In this document: piece after piece, positions 15,183-25,900 of the stretch
How the letters are laid out: every line of letters begins with the position of its first letter
Numbering within the stretch: the stretch's first letter is position 1
Assembly (NCBI GenBank): GCA_004793585.1
Contig: SRZB01000009.1
Location: 23,722 to 87,721 of the forward strand
From: Hominisplanchenecus murintestinalis
Lineage (GTDB): Bacteria > Bacillota > Clostridia > Lachnospirales > Lachnospiraceae
Length of the DNA stretch: 64,000 bases
Reading direction: 5' to 3'
Position numbers and translations under genes: made by a program
Notes under the pieces: model-generated
Databases searched by the model: none
The model's input: only the letters and a program-made list of their open reading frames with translations
What the model was told of the DNA's origin: nothing

Positions 15183-15461
15183 CTACTCATCCCATCCTTC
15201 ATAAAATCTAATGTTTACGGATATCTGCCGCACGACCTCACCTTCTTTCAGAGGAATATCACTAACATCTGTAATATACGGCAATTGCACCTCTTCCTCT
15301 GAAAGCTCCAGCGAAATCCAGTCCGTGGCGGCCTCGTTGGCATTCTCTACTGCTTCATCCAAGGTGTCTCCCTCGGCATAACAGCATTCCAAATCCGGAA
15401 AATATCCTTTATATCTGCCTTCTTCTGTCTTATGAAATACTGCAGGATAAATAAATTTCAT
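15183..15461 (-). CDS. HicB-like antitoxin-fold protein
   Basis: A 92-residue protein with the HicB N-terminal fold: IYPAVFHKTEEGRYKGYFPD, then GDTLDEAVENANEA. The C-terminal half (VQLPYITDVSDIPL) lacks an obvious DNA-binding motif. HicB normally neutralises the HicA mRNA interferase, but no HicA gene lies on either side. Orphan HicB-like proteins are common in Firmicutes. AGGAG precedes the ATG by 9 nt. It has its own terminator and seems to be monocistronic or the last gene behind the beta-helix operon. Confidence 0.75.
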   Translation of the reverse strand: MKFIYPAVFHKTEEGRYKGYFPDLECCYAEGDTLDEAVENANEAATDWISLELSEEEVQLPYITDVSDIPLKEGEVVRQISVNIRFYEGWDE

Positions 15462-15473
15462 ATTGTTTCGCTC

Positions 15474-18173
15474 CTATTTCACCTTTACTTTTATGACTTT
15501 CTTTACGCCATTGCATTTAATAGTAATCTTACAGCGTCCTTTCTTTATGCCTTTCACAACACCTTTTTTTGTCACAGACGCTATCTTTTTGCTGCTGCTC
15601 TTGTATGTGACTTTTCCTTTTGGTACAGCCGTTACCTTAAGCTTGAGCTTTCTGCCCTTTTTTACGGTAACAGACTTTTTCTTCAGTTTCAATGCCGGCT
15701 TCTTAACCGTAACCGTACAGCTCGCCTTATAGTTCCCTACTGCTGCTGTAATCACTGCTTTTCCCGGTTTCTTCGCAGTTACCACTCCGTTAGATACTGT
15801 CGCTGTTTTGGGGCTGGAAGATGTCCATACCACACTTCCGCTTACGCCTGCCACAATTGCCCTGAGCGTTACGGTCTTGCTTCCCTTCGTATAAATCACC
15901 GCGCTTGCCCTATCCAATTTCACGGAAGGATTTTGCGCCGGAGGACTTACTACCGGAGGCTTCTCTGTAGGAGGTTTTACTTCCGGAGGATTTACCACCG
16001 GAGGCTCCGGATTTACAGGCTCTTTCTTGCTGACAGTCGTGAAATTAATCTCTGTAGGCGCCGACATTTCCCCATTCATATCATAAGCAGACACTGACAG
16101 GCTGTATTTCTTTCCAGGCTCCAGATTCGTCAATTTTACTAAAATATTTTTTCCTGCTTCATCCATCATTTTTTCCGGTTCGGTAATATCCAACAGTACC
16201 GTATCGCCATCCATAATCTTATATCCCGAAATCCCAACAACGTCCCATACGACCGGAAACGTTATCGTTACTTCTGTTTCCCCGGCTTCAGAAATTTCCG
16301 GTGCCTGCGGCGCGGCAGGTGTCACAACCTCTTCTGCTTCCGCCTGATATTTATGTGCCCCGATATCCGGTGTCTCAGAAGCAGTTATCTCATTTCCGAA
16401 AAAATCTACCGTACACGGTTCTTTGCCGTTATTATCTGTAATTATCTTTCCTTTTCCAAGGGCAGGCGAATTTTCCACCAGCTTATAGCCTTCAAATGCA
16501 CTCCGCACCGTCGGGTCGCTGTGCAGCCGCGCAGCTTTCACTGCATAAGTGGGTCCGCTCCCCGGCTGTTTTAGTACCTGGGTTCCTTTTGCCACTTCGA
16601 TTGCCTGTTCATCGCTGACCGGCTTTGATGCATAATTATAATACAAATTGTTGCTGAATGTAAGCCCTATTTTTCCGTTTTTTCTCCAGGTATCCGCCAT
16701 TGGTTCCTCACCGGAATAATAAATGATGTTATTCTCTGCTACCATATAGCCCCCATTATTTCTCTGGCGTATGAACGGAACTCCTTCTTTCATATAAAAT
16801 GTATTGTTATACACATGCGCATCCGGATTTCCGGCAATATCCATCGCCCCCTTCAAATCATTCTGGCTAATGTTGTAACGGAACGTATTCTGGTACGCAT
16901 CCGCCAAACAGAACATCACACATCCTCCGGTATTGTTATGGCTGTAATTATACTGGTAAAGCGTACCGTCCCCAGAATCAGCGTCCCATGCCTGAGCGTC
17001 ATCATTTCCTGCATCGCCATTCCGGGTGTCAAACGCTTCATTATACTGAAACAGCGCATTTTTGCACTTCCAGGGCCAGATTGCCGCCGCTACCCTTCCA
17101 AAGTTCGCATTGGGAACCTTAATCTGGCTATAATCCGTATTGTTAATCTGCCTTGCCGCGCCGTCTGAAACATTGTACTCTACCAGCGGTCTGTCACAGT
17201 ACATCAGAGTAATGGCATCGCCTCCGGAATCTTTTACATAATTGTTGCGGATAACAACATTGGTGGAACCGTATTTCCTGATATCTTCATCGGAAATTGC
17301 TTTTACTTTGTCCGGAAACACATCCCAGTATGCGGAATACCCTACGGCGATTCCCCAGCGGTTCGTATTTTCCACTGTACAGTTTTCAATCTTCACATCA
17401 TCATAACGTGAAATTCCCGATGCTGCTTCTTCGATCGTATCTGCCTTCACCGCCCCATTCAGGGTTGTTGTTGTCTTTTTCTCTCCGTGGGGCTGGAATA
17501 CCGTAAAATAAATTCCGCCGTTATTCATATGTTTGTCATAGACATTTCCCATTACATCATGGATATTCAAACCGTTCAGATAAATATGGTCGACCGTTCC
17601 CTTATCCTGAGCCACTGCCGCCACTCCGGTGCGGTTCATCACATCAACGGCATTGTAGGCAGTATCAATTACCGGAGCCCTGTTGATAATCTCCAGATTA
17701 TTGATTTCAATGTATTCCGTATCATACAGCAGAATGGACGATGAAACATATCCCTGGAACTTATGATTAGGGTTGTCCAGCCTGTATCCATAGTTCTGGA
17801 ACCAGATGCCCTGGCCATTCGTATCAATGATTGGGGCCGCACCTTCGCCATATTTATCAATGACAATCGGCGCTTCCTGGCTGCCGCTCTGTCCGAACAG
17901 GTGGAGATATCCGTCCATGAACCTGGAACCACACTCCAGAAGAACTTTATCGCCCGGTTTCAGCTCCAGCTTATTTATTTTCTGAAGGCTGTAAAATGGT
18001 GTATCCTGGCTCTTTCCATCGTTCCTGTCCTTTCCGTGGAGAGTACTGACATAATAAGTTGTCCCCTCCGCGCCCGATGCCGCTTCTGCTGTTTCTGCAC
18101 CCGCGCCTGGGATTACTGAGGAACAGAGCACTGCCAGCGCACTCACCATTGCTAAAATCCTCTTCTTTACCAT
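15474..18173 (-). CDS. Secreted parallel beta-helix protein with FN3 and BIG2 modules
   Basis: An 899-residue exported protein; ATG 18173 follows AAGGAGGAG. After the signal peptide (ending GAGAETAEA) comes a right-handed parallel beta-helix of about 570 residues with repeated short turns (YIEINNLEIIN, VVIRNNYVKDSGGDAI, HMNNGGIYF, YQYNYSHNNTGGCVMF). An FN3-like domain (about 620-730) and a Pro-rich linker (PVNPEPPVVNPPEVKPP) follow. The C-terminus is a lysine-rich BIG2 region (VVWTSSSPKTATVSNGVV) in two copies. Such beta-helices belong to polysaccharide lyases and glycosidases, but I cannot assign a family. It is paralogous to the gene just upstream (13-bp gap), suggesting a two-enzyme operon for one glycan. 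The basic tail probably holds it on the cell wall. Confidence 0.8.
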   Translation of the reverse strand: MVKKRILAMVSALAVLCSSVIPGAGAETAEAASGAEGTTYYVSTLHGKDRNDGKSQDTPFYSLQKINKLELKPGDKVLLECGSRFMDGYLHLFGQSGSQEAPIVIDKYGEGAAPIIDTNGQGIWFQNYGYRLDNPNHKFQGYVSSSILLYDTEYIEINNLEIINRAPVIDTAYNAVDVMNRTGVAAVAQDKGTVDHIYLNGLNIHDVMGNVYDKHMNNGGIYFTVFQPHGEKKTTTTLNGAVKADTIEEAASGISRYDDVKIENCTVENTNRWGIAVGYSAYWDVFPDKVKAISDEDIRKYGSTNVVIRNNYVKDSGGDAITLMYCDRPLVEYNVSDGAARQINNTDYSQIKVPNANFGRVAAAIWPWKCKNALFQYNEAFDTRNGDAGNDDAQAWDADSGDGTLYQYNYSHNNTGGCVMFCLADAYQNTFRYNISQNDLKGAMDIAGNPDAHVYNNTFYMKEGVPFIRQRNNGGYMVAENNIIYYSGEEPMADTWRKNGKIGLTFSNNLYYNYASKPVSDEQAIEVAKGTQVLKQPGSGPTYAVKAARLHSDPTVRSAFEGYKLVENSPALGKGKIITDNNGKEPCTVDFFGNEITASETPDIGAHKYQAEAEEVVTPAAPQAPEISEAGETEVTITFPVVWDVVGISGYKIMDGDTVLLDITEPEKMMDEAGKNILVKLTNLEPGKKYSLSVSAYDMNGEMSAPTEINFTTVSKKEPVNPEPPVVNPPEVKPPTEKPPVVSPPAQNPSVKLDRASAVIYTKGSKTVTLRAIVAGVSGSVVWTSSSPKTATVSNGVVTAKKPGKAVITAAVGNYKASCTVTVKKPALKLKKKSVTVKKGRKLKLKVTAVPKGKVTYKSSSKKIASVTKKGVVKGIKKGRCKITIKCNGVKKVIKVKVK

Positions 18174-18186
18174 AGCCTTCTCCTCC

Positions 18187-20667
18187 TTAATTTTCTTCTT
18201 CCAGGTATCCGACACGTATCTCGGCAGCGCTTCCCGCCGGTTTACTGCCGTTCATCGGTACAGATTCTATTCCCGTAAGCCTGATATAACGTGCATTCAC
18301 CTGCATGAATTCTGCATATTTCGTAGACGAATCGCCTGCCCATGTTCCCTCAGCCGCCTGTGTCCAGCTATTTCCATCGCTGCTGACCTCCACTTTATAT
18401 TTTGTAATAATTCCTGAAGTATTGTTTTGCCTTGGAACATAAGTGAACCTGGCTATTGGTTTGCTGCTTCCCAGGTCTATTTTAATCCAGACGTCTGACT
18501 GGCTGGTATTATCCCAGGATGTATGCCATATCGTAGCGTTATTCCCGTCAAGGACATTCGATGCCGGAGTGCTATCTGAAGAACTTGCCCACTGGGAGCT
18601 GCCATTCTCTGCATTTCCCGCAGTCACACCTGCCCGCATCTGGGCGTCCGGTTCATAATCCCTGTACACAAGCTGCTTTGCCAGCTCTACTGCATATTCC
18701 TTTGTCTCACTGCCGCGGACAAGCTTCACCGCCATATCCTCGGTTACTTTTTCCCCGTCTCCTGCTTCCTTGCCGTTTTTCAGGATGCTAAGGCTCACAT
18801 CCCGCGCAAATACGAGCTGTTCTTTCAGTTCTCCTACCGTCATTGTCTTAGGGAGTCTCTTAATCTTCCCGTCTTCTACAAGCACGGAATCGCCTCCCAG
18901 CGCCAGCACAGTCTCTGCCGTCCCGGATTCATACACTCCGATGTCAGGCTGCGCTCCCACCTGATTTCCAAAGAAATCATATTTTGCCATGCCTTCCGTC
19001 AGGGTTCCCGCATTGATTGCCGGTGAATCGTCCTGCAGCTTATATCCGTCAAATACCTCCCTGTTGTGCAGTTTCCCAGCCTGGGAGCTTTCCGGCGCCT
19101 GCCCCGGGTTCACGAACTTCGGATCTGCCGTGATAGAGCCTGCCGGGAGCGTCTGCCCTTCATATCCAAAGAAAATATTGTTTGCATATGTGCGCCCTGC
19201 TTTCACGATGACCTCACTGGCATTTTTCCCGGTGCTGACGTTATAAAAAATATTATTTTTCAGCTCTGCCGCCCCGTTGTAATTGCTCTTGTCAATGAAC
19301 ATCTTTGTATTCAAATCTTTTCCGATATAAAATACATTATTGTAAATCTTTCCCTGAGGATTCGCGTCTGCCAGCCCAATCAGACCTTTCAAATCATTTT
19401 GGCTGATGTTATACCGGAACATTCCCTGATATGCTTCCACGCCGCAGATCATCAGGCAGCCTCCTCCATTGTTATGGCTGTAATTATACTGATAAACCGT
19501 GCCGTCTGACCAGTCGATATCCCAGGGCTGCCCATCCTGGCAGTCTACCGTATCAAACACCTCATTATACTGGAACACGGCGTCTTTACATTTCCATGGC
19601 CAGATTGCCGCACAGAACGGCTGCCAGAAAATTGTCTGGTTTGTATCAGGATACTTTGAAGTTATATCATATTTTCCATCCAAATCTGCTCCCGCCCGGT
19701 CTGACACATTCCGCTGAATAAGCGGACGGTACGCATACATAGCCACGATTCCGTCATTTCCCACATTCTGCACATAATTTCCTTCAAAAAGAAGTTCTGT
19801 GTGTCCATAAGTTTTCGCCACCGTATCTGAAATCGCCTTCCCGTTAAACTTGCCGCTCTGATAGGTATATCCTACGCAAATTCCGGCACGGGACACATCC
19901 TTTACATGGCAGTTCGTAATTTTCACATCATGGTATCTGGCTATCCCGGTAGCTCCTTCATCTGCAGGCGGCAGTACATTCATTTGAATTCCGCCGTTAT
20001 TCATATGCTTGTCTTCAAGGTTGCCATCTACATTATGAATATACAAATCGTCCAGATACACATGCTCCATCGTGCCTCCGTCTTTGGCGATGCCGGATAC
20101 GCCGGTACGATCCATCCGGTCGTCAATCTGTGACGCGCTGGCAGTTGCTCCCTTGAAAAACTCAAAATCATCCGATGCGTTTGTTATTTCCAGCCCGCTC
20201 ACTTCCACAAAATCCACGTCATAGAGCAGAATCGCCGAAGATACATATCCCTGAGACCTATGCTTCTGATTATCCACCGCACCGTTATAGGACTGATACC
20301 AGACTCCCTGCCCTTCCGCGTCAATCCGCGGCTTCGCTTCCGCTGTTCCATAGCTCCCAATCTTAATTGGCGTCTCCTCGGTTCCATGTACATCCTGGAG
20401 ATGGATATATCCTTGGAATACGGACCCTTTCTCCAGCAGCACCTGGTCTCCCGGTTCTAATTTTACCTGTTTCAGCTTATCCAGCGTCTCCCACGCTTCT
20501 CTTTCCGAGGTTCCGGATTTGGAATTATCTCCGTGGATACTGCTGATATAGTAAGATTTTCCCATCACCTCCCGGGCTGCAGCGCGTACCTGAAATGCCG
20601 GAAGCAGATTTGGGCTTGTCCCTGCTACTGCCAGCGCACACATAAATGCCAATATTCTTTTTTTCAT
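18187..20667 (-). CDS. Secreted parallel beta-helix protein with F5/8-type carbohydrate-binding domain
   Basis: An 826-residue exported protein; ATG 20667 follows GAAAGGGG. The signal peptide is followed by a parallel beta-helix with the same landmarks as its downstream paralogue (HMNNGGIQM, IWPWKCKDAVFQYNE, YQYNYSHNNGGGCLM). It then has a short DUF-like segment (about 600-670) and a C-terminal F5/8 type C (CBM32-like) domain (NASDSTPASNVLDGNNATIW pattern, WIKIDLGSSKPIARFTYVP) that should bind sugars. It lacks the basic BIG2 tail of its partner. Together they look like a coordinated pair for host or dietary glycans, made behind a foldase gene. Confidence 0.8.
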   Translation of the reverse strand: MKKRILAFMCALAVAGTSPNLLPAFQVRAAAREVMGKSYYISSIHGDNSKSGTSEREAWETLDKLKQVKLEPGDQVLLEKGSVFQGYIHLQDVHGTEETPIKIGSYGTAEAKPRIDAEGQGVWYQSYNGAVDNQKHRSQGYVSSAILLYDVDFVEVSGLEITNASDDFEFFKGATASASQIDDRMDRTGVSGIAKDGGTMEHVYLDDLYIHNVDGNLEDKHMNNGGIQMNVLPPADEGATGIARYHDVKITNCHVKDVSRAGICVGYTYQSGKFNGKAISDTVAKTYGHTELLFEGNYVQNVGNDGIVAMYAYRPLIQRNVSDRAGADLDGKYDITSKYPDTNQTIFWQPFCAAIWPWKCKDAVFQYNEVFDTVDCQDGQPWDIDWSDGTVYQYNYSHNNGGGCLMICGVEAYQGMFRYNISQNDLKGLIGLADANPQGKIYNNVFYIGKDLNTKMFIDKSNYNGAAELKNNIFYNVSTGKNASEVIVKAGRTYANNIFFGYEGQTLPAGSITADPKFVNPGQAPESSQAGKLHNREVFDGYKLQDDSPAINAGTLTEGMAKYDFFGNQVGAQPDIGVYESGTAETVLALGGDSVLVEDGKIKRLPKTMTVGELKEQLVFARDVSLSILKNGKEAGDGEKVTEDMAVKLVRGSETKEYAVELAKQLVYRDYEPDAQMRAGVTAGNAENGSSQWASSSDSTPASNVLDGNNATIWHTSWDNTSQSDVWIKIDLGSSKPIARFTYVPRQNNTSGIITKYKVEVSSDGNSWTQAAEGTWAGDSSTKYAEFMQVNARYIRLTGIESVPMNGSKPAGSAAEIRVGYLEEEN

Positions 20668-20745
20668 TTTTTCCCCTTTCTGACGCACTCGCTGCGTCAC
20701 CTTGGCAGACTTAGAAGTTTACTTCCAAACTCTCTCCTTTCAGGT

Positions 20746-21795
20746 TTAATTGTTTATATTCTTTTTCATAAAAAAGTATATACGTTCCATATCGCCTTCG
20801 ACCTCGGCTTTTTCCGCACGCTCTGCTACGATTTTATCATAATTTTCCTCGCGCAGCGTCTTATTGATATTATCCTTTATCTCTTCCATGGGCGTTGGTT
20901 CATTCGCTTTTCTGTCTGTGCATTCAATCAGGTAGAAACATCCGTTTTCATCCAACACTGCTGTCGATTCTCCAGCTTGCAGATTCCACGCATACTCCAG
21001 TACATCGCCGATACTCCTTGAATACATATTCAGCTCGTCTGCCGTCACCTCAGCATGTTCCAGGTATGGTACAATAGCTTTCTCTGCTCCGGCCGTCTCT
21101 GCCAGCGTAGTGTCTTTATCAAGCTTCTTATAAACTGCCGTCAGAATATCTTTCAGCCCTTTCGCCTGCTCTTCATCCATCTCCCCGGCATAAGGGATTT
21201 TCACATAATCCAGCACCCTGTCGTCTTCTCTCTGGTAAGAAACGGCATGCTCTGTATAATACTGTTCTCTGTCAGCGTCTGTAATAACCATTCCTTCATT
21301 ATCCAAATCCTCGCAGTACTGCTTTTGCAGTGTATCCATCTCATATTCCCTGTACAGTTCCAGGGTGTACTCCGACAGCCCATACACTGCCCCGCCCTTT
21401 GCAATCTGCTCTTTCCGATACTGGTTTTCAGCCTCCCAGCGCGCTTTAAACCCCTGATAGCTGGCATCCTCTACATACCCCTTCTCCTTTGCCAAATCAT
21501 ACACTGCATGAAAATATTTCAGCTCCTCGAGCGCTGCATCTGCCAGCTTTTTGTAGGGAAATTCTCCCTCAATTTCCCGTTCCCAAAATCCGGCGTCCAT
21601 AGCTCCTCCGCTTTTCCCGGAAAAATATTCCGTAACCTCATACATTTTTCCTGCCGCCGCATCCAAAAATTCCTCTTTGTCTATTTTGCTTTCTCCAATA
21701 CTCAGTGAAAATTGGCTTTGCCATAAGAAAAACCCGCCAAAAGCAAGGATTGCTAAAATTATAATTGTGATAATTACACAGATTTTTTTCTTCAC
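20746..21795 (-). CDS. Membrane-anchored SurA/PpiC-like foldase
   Basis: A 349-residue protein with one N-terminal membrane helix (ICVIITIIILAILAFGGFFL) and a long extracytoplasmic helical region of the SurA/PrsA N-domain kind. A PpiC-like segment at about 185-310 (YYTEHAVSYQREDDRVLDYV, ENGCFYLIECTDRK) shows weak similarity to parvulin isomerases. The start is GTG 21795, because AGGAG lies 8 nt upstream. It precedes the two beta-helix genes by 78 bp in the same direction, so a dedicated chaperone for those large exported proteins is likely. The isomerase active site is poorly conserved, so it may act only as a chaperone. Confidence 0.7.
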   Translation of the reverse strand: MKKKICVIITIIILAILAFGGFFLWQSQFSLSIGESKIDKEEFLDAAAGKMYEVTEYFSGKSGGAMDAGFWEREIEGEFPYKKLADAALEELKYFHAVYDLAKEKGYVEDASYQGFKARWEAENQYRKEQIAKGGAVYGLSEYTLELYREYEMDTLQKQYCEDLDNEGMVITDADREQYYTEHAVSYQREDDRVLDYVKIPYAGEMDEEQAKGLKDILTAVYKKLDKDTTLAETAGAEKAIVPYLEHAEVTADELNMYSRSIGDVLEYAWNLQAGESTAVLDENGCFYLIECTDRKANEPTPMEEIKDNINKTLREENYDKIVAERAEKAEVEGDMERIYFFMKKNINN

Positions 21796-21954
21796 TCGCC
21801 ATACTCCTATTCATTTTATACAATTTCATTGACTTTACTTTTATTTTATTATATCATTTTGGTAAACTTTTTTCTTGTTAAATACCGTCCACTTTATCGT
21901 AATTTTTGTATAATACGGAACTATTGCTTTACCCATGAAAGGAGAGCTTTTACA

Positions 21955-22872
21955 ATGGGAGATTCATATTCAGAATACCGTCCAGGCCAAAGCGAAGTCT
22001 TTCTCGCCACTCAGACGGTCATCAGCGCCAAAGATCAGCTCCGTGAGCACCGCTACAGTTTTTCCAGACATATACATCGCTCTATTGAGATTTATCTGAT
22101 AAGCTCCGGCTGCTGTTCCATGGACATTAATGCCTGGAAAATCCTCTGTAAGGCCGGGGATTTTATCATGATTCCCCCAAATACAGTTCATTCCTTTTAT
22201 CTGGAAACAGAGGATGTATGCACATTCCGCCACATTCATTTCAATCCTGATCTTTTTTCCCAGTGGTATCTGAATCAGGCAGAACCTTGTCCTCTTGATC
22301 TTTTAACTGCATTGGTTGTATCGTGCGGCAGCTATATCCATCTGGTCGCAGACGAGACGACTGCTTCACTTGTTTCACGCATCATAGATGAAACGGCTTC
22401 CGGAGGCGTATTTTCTGCCGCCATGGCAAACCTGCATATCGCGGAGCTGATTCTCCATATGATTATGCTGATTCGCCCTGATATGTCCCTAATAACAGGC
22501 AGCAGCGCGCATACACCGGAACACATACGGTATGTATCCTACGCACTCTCCTATATTCATGAAAATTTTTCCGGAAAAATCTTAATCCAGGATATCGCTG
22601 AACACCTGAACATCTCTTCCCGCTATTTAAGCAAAGTATTCTTCCAGCATATGAATCTTACCATCCTGAACTATATTAATCTCTACCGGATTAACCAGGC
22701 AATTGAGCTGATGCCGGACGCAGGACTGACATTGACCAATATCGCTGCACTGATAGGACTGAAAGATTCCCAGCATTTCTCCAAACTTTTCCGCAGCATT
22801 ATCGGTCTGCCCCCAAACCAGTACCGCAAGCTCCTTCTGCATGAAATGTCTGAAGAATCTCCTGATATTTAA
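21955..22872 (+). CDS. AraC-family transcriptional regulator
   Basis: A 305-residue activator. The N-terminal cupin sensing domain (HRYSFSRHIHRSIEIYLIS, FIMIPPNTVHSF) is followed by two C-terminal helix-turn-helix motifs (ILIQDIAEHLNISSRYLSKV and LTNIAALIGLKDSQHFSKLF). GAAAGGAG precedes ATG 21955. Proteins of this build bind sugars or derivatives and activate neighbouring glycan genes. It is divergent from the foldase/beta-helix operon and convergent with the GH89 gene, so the beta-helix operon is its most likely target. Confidence 0.85.
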   Translation: MGDSYSEYRPGQSEVFLATQTVISAKDQLREHRYSFSRHIHRSIEIYLISSGCCSMDINAWKILCKAGDFIMIPPNTVHSFYLETEDVCTFRHIHFNPDLFSQWYLNQAEPCPLDLLTALVVSCGSYIHLVADETTASLVSRIIDETASGGVFSAAMANLHIAELILHMIMLIRPDMSLITGSSAHTPEHIRYVSYALSYIHENFSGKILIQDIAEHLNISSRYLSKVFFQHMNLTILNYINLYRINQAIELMPDAGLTLTNIAALIGLKDSQHFSKLFRSIIGLPPNQYRKLLLHEMSEESPDI

Positions 22873-22892
22873 TTTTCCTATTTCAAAAAAGC

Positions 22893-22918
22893 GGGCCGCC
22901 GCAATCATGCGGCAGCCC
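22893..22918. terminator. Bidirectional terminator between the AraC and GH89 genes
   Basis: GGGC-CGCCGCA pairs with TGCGGC-A-GCCC (22893-22903 with 22908-22918, one mismatch). It is flanked by A-rich sequence on the left and T-rich sequence on the right, as needed for convergent genes. Confidence 0.8.
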
Positions 22919-22925
22919 ACTTCCT

Positions 22926-25900
22926 TTATTTCTTTACAATTTTTACACTCTTTGCTGTTTTCGCTTTCTTAAATAATTTCACATATGCCTTGTACTGCTT
23001 CTTTGGTACGGAAACCTTCGCTTTCTTGTATATGCCTTTTAATGCCTGTTTCCCAACACTCTTTAACACTTTAGACTTTATGGTTACTTTTTTCAGCTTC
23101 TTGCAGCCTTCGAATGCATTTTTTCCTATTTTCCGGACATTTGTTCCGATAGTAACTGATGCAAGTTTCACTTTCTTCCTGAAAGCTTTCGGTGCGATTT
23201 CTGTAACTTTATAGGTATATTTTCCTATCTTTATCGTTGCCGGGACAGTGATTGCCTTTGCTTTACTATTCTTAAGATTCTGGACAGATACCGTTTTCAC
23301 TTTATCAGAAGATGCCGTAACCTTATATTCCAGTGTCTTGGTCTTATAAATAGTACCTGCCTTTGGAAGCGTATCGCCTACAGGCGGTTTCGGATCTCCC
23401 GGTGAAGGACTCGGCCCCGGATTCGGTTCCGGATTCGGTCCCGGCGCAGGATCAGGTTTTACTTCCGGCTTTCTCAATCCGCCTGCCGCTTCCTCCAGCT
23501 TTCTCCTTGCCTCTAAAACGGTTTCCAAATCAGCGCCTTCGTCAGCCAAAACCCTTTTCGCCTCCTCCAATGCAGCCGCATATACTTTCCAGCTCTCTGG
23601 CGTATAATCCTTCTCTGCTTTTCCTGCCAGCGTATCTATATAACTCTCAAGTCCGGCTTTTTCAGAAAATAAAGGTGCAAGAGCCAAATTCTGCACTGCG
23701 CGTTCCAGCCTTGCCTTCGCAGCAAAGACCATATCCCTGTCCGCATCCGGATTCGCCAAAACCTCCTCTACTTTCGCAAGCGCTGTCTGATAAGCTTTCC
23801 AGCTCTCCGGCGTATATATTTCCTCTTCCTTCTCTTTCAGCGTCTCCGTATAGTTTGTAAGTTCCGTTTTTGACGCGACTACCACAGATACCAGCCCCGC
23901 GGATGCCTGTGTCAGCTTATTCTTTGCCGCCTGGAGCTCTTCTGCGGTAACTCCGTCTTTTTTCAGAGCCGCCCGCACCTCCTGAATAGCCTCTGCATAA
24001 GGCGCCCAGCTTTCTGCACTATAGGCATTCTCACCCTTACTGCCTTCCGTGCTCAGGATATCCAGGAGTTCTTCCCTGGCTGCTTCTACACCAACAGGCG
24101 GATTCGTTACCGGCTCCCGCAAGACATCCATGCCAAGCGCCCACAAATCTGCGCCTGATGCTTCTGTCCTGTAAATCGTGTTAGCTCTTGCCCACGCCCA
24201 TTCAAATTCAAACCAGTTGATATTAGCAGCGCTGTTTCCCGCAAGTTCAGCTTTCTGCTTCTCTATCCACATACTCCAGCGCTGTTTATAGAAATCCCTG
24301 GTCAGTCCAGCCCACTGGCGGTTTGAATAATCCTTCAATCCTCCTGACTCTGCCTGCGGGTATCCGCCCCAGGTAGTTATCAACGCCTTTGCATTAAATT
24401 CATACAAATCCTCTGTGAAATCATCCGCATTTTCCGCCAGCGCTTTTGCGCTTTCTACCCAAGTACCAAGCAGGAACTCTTTCCTTGAACTGAGTACTTT
24501 ATCCACCTTGTCAATAAGCGTAAGGAATTCATTTGATTTTTCAGTAAACTGTTCCAAATTCCTTGCTTCCAACGCATTCACCATCTGCCGATGGATTCCC
24601 TGAGATTTATTGGAAAGAACCTGCTTCAGAATATCTGCCAGATCATACCGATACCCGTCGCTGTCTTTCAGTGTATCATAATCCTCCAGAAGCAGTCTGG
24701 CCGCCCGCTCAAGTTCTGCCATATCATAGCTAATTACCGCGTTGCCCCAGGTAGACGCTGCATTGATTCCGGTTGCCGGACGGGCATTAATATAAGATTC
24801 CGGAGCGCCCTGTCCAAGGTTGTTCAGACTTGCCTTATATACTGTGTTCTCCAAAATCAGCATAGCCTGATATGCATTCTCGCTTTCCGCACCATAACGG
24901 CGGCGTACATATTTTTTCAGCCAATCTGCTGTATTAATTTTCTCCAGCGGCTGGCTTGCATCATTGCACCATACCGTCTCAAACAGAAGGTCATAGAGAA
25001 CCGGATTATTCTGTGAACCCTCCGGAGCAATTCCCAGGCCCTCCATATAGCCGGAATTGTTCATCGCATCTGCGACACCTTTCACGATATTATCCATATG
25101 TCCATGCAGCCCCATACGCCCGCCAAAGTTATTCAGCATGCAATATACAAAAGGAGTGCCTCCAAAATTTCCGCCTCCATAAGAGCCGGGGTTCGTTTCA
25201 TTCCAGTGCGGCGTCTTTTCTGCATACAAGTCAAGCACCAGCGCATGTTCCCTGTTTCCTTCCAATCCGTTCAAAAGCCCATTAGTTGGATTTCCCTGCC
25301 AGGACTGGATGACCCATACTGCATCCGGGTTATACTCCATCATGGATGCTAATACTTTCCGGCTCATAGCAGAGACGTCCATATATCCTGTGTTTCCTCC
25401 CTCATGGAACGGGTCTGTCGCGTAGTAATCCGATATATCCCCAAACACATTTTTCTGGCACTCATAGAACAATGCGGCATACTTATCATATGCATCGTTC
25501 GTCGTGCGCAGCATATACGGACGCTGGAACGAACACCAGCCTCCCTGTGTAATGACGTCATTATCTCCAAGCGCATATTCGCCTGACGCTACGTTTTTGA
25601 TATCTACCGGAACCATTCCGCTGTATCCCTGCAGTACCGGCTGCATTCCCAGCTTTCTCATGATCAGATGGTTCTTTCTGGCAAGCTCTGTCCTCTCGCC
25701 AAACCAGGAATCATGTACCGGACCGCCAAATCCCGTAAGGTTCGCCATATATGCCCATGCATAATACGCCGGGCCGGCAATATAGTCTTTTGCCTCCTGA
25801 TGGGTGTAACCCAGCCTTCCCAGGAACTGACGCCATACTTCCTCCTGTGCAGTCACATCCAGAACCAGGTTCACTCCGTTCAGCGCCAGCCAGTCAAGTT

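Noticed and set aside
15183..15461. HicA/HicB toxin-antitoxin system
   Set aside because: Only a HicB-like protein is present; no small HicA-type double-stranded RNA-binding toxin gene is found on either side.
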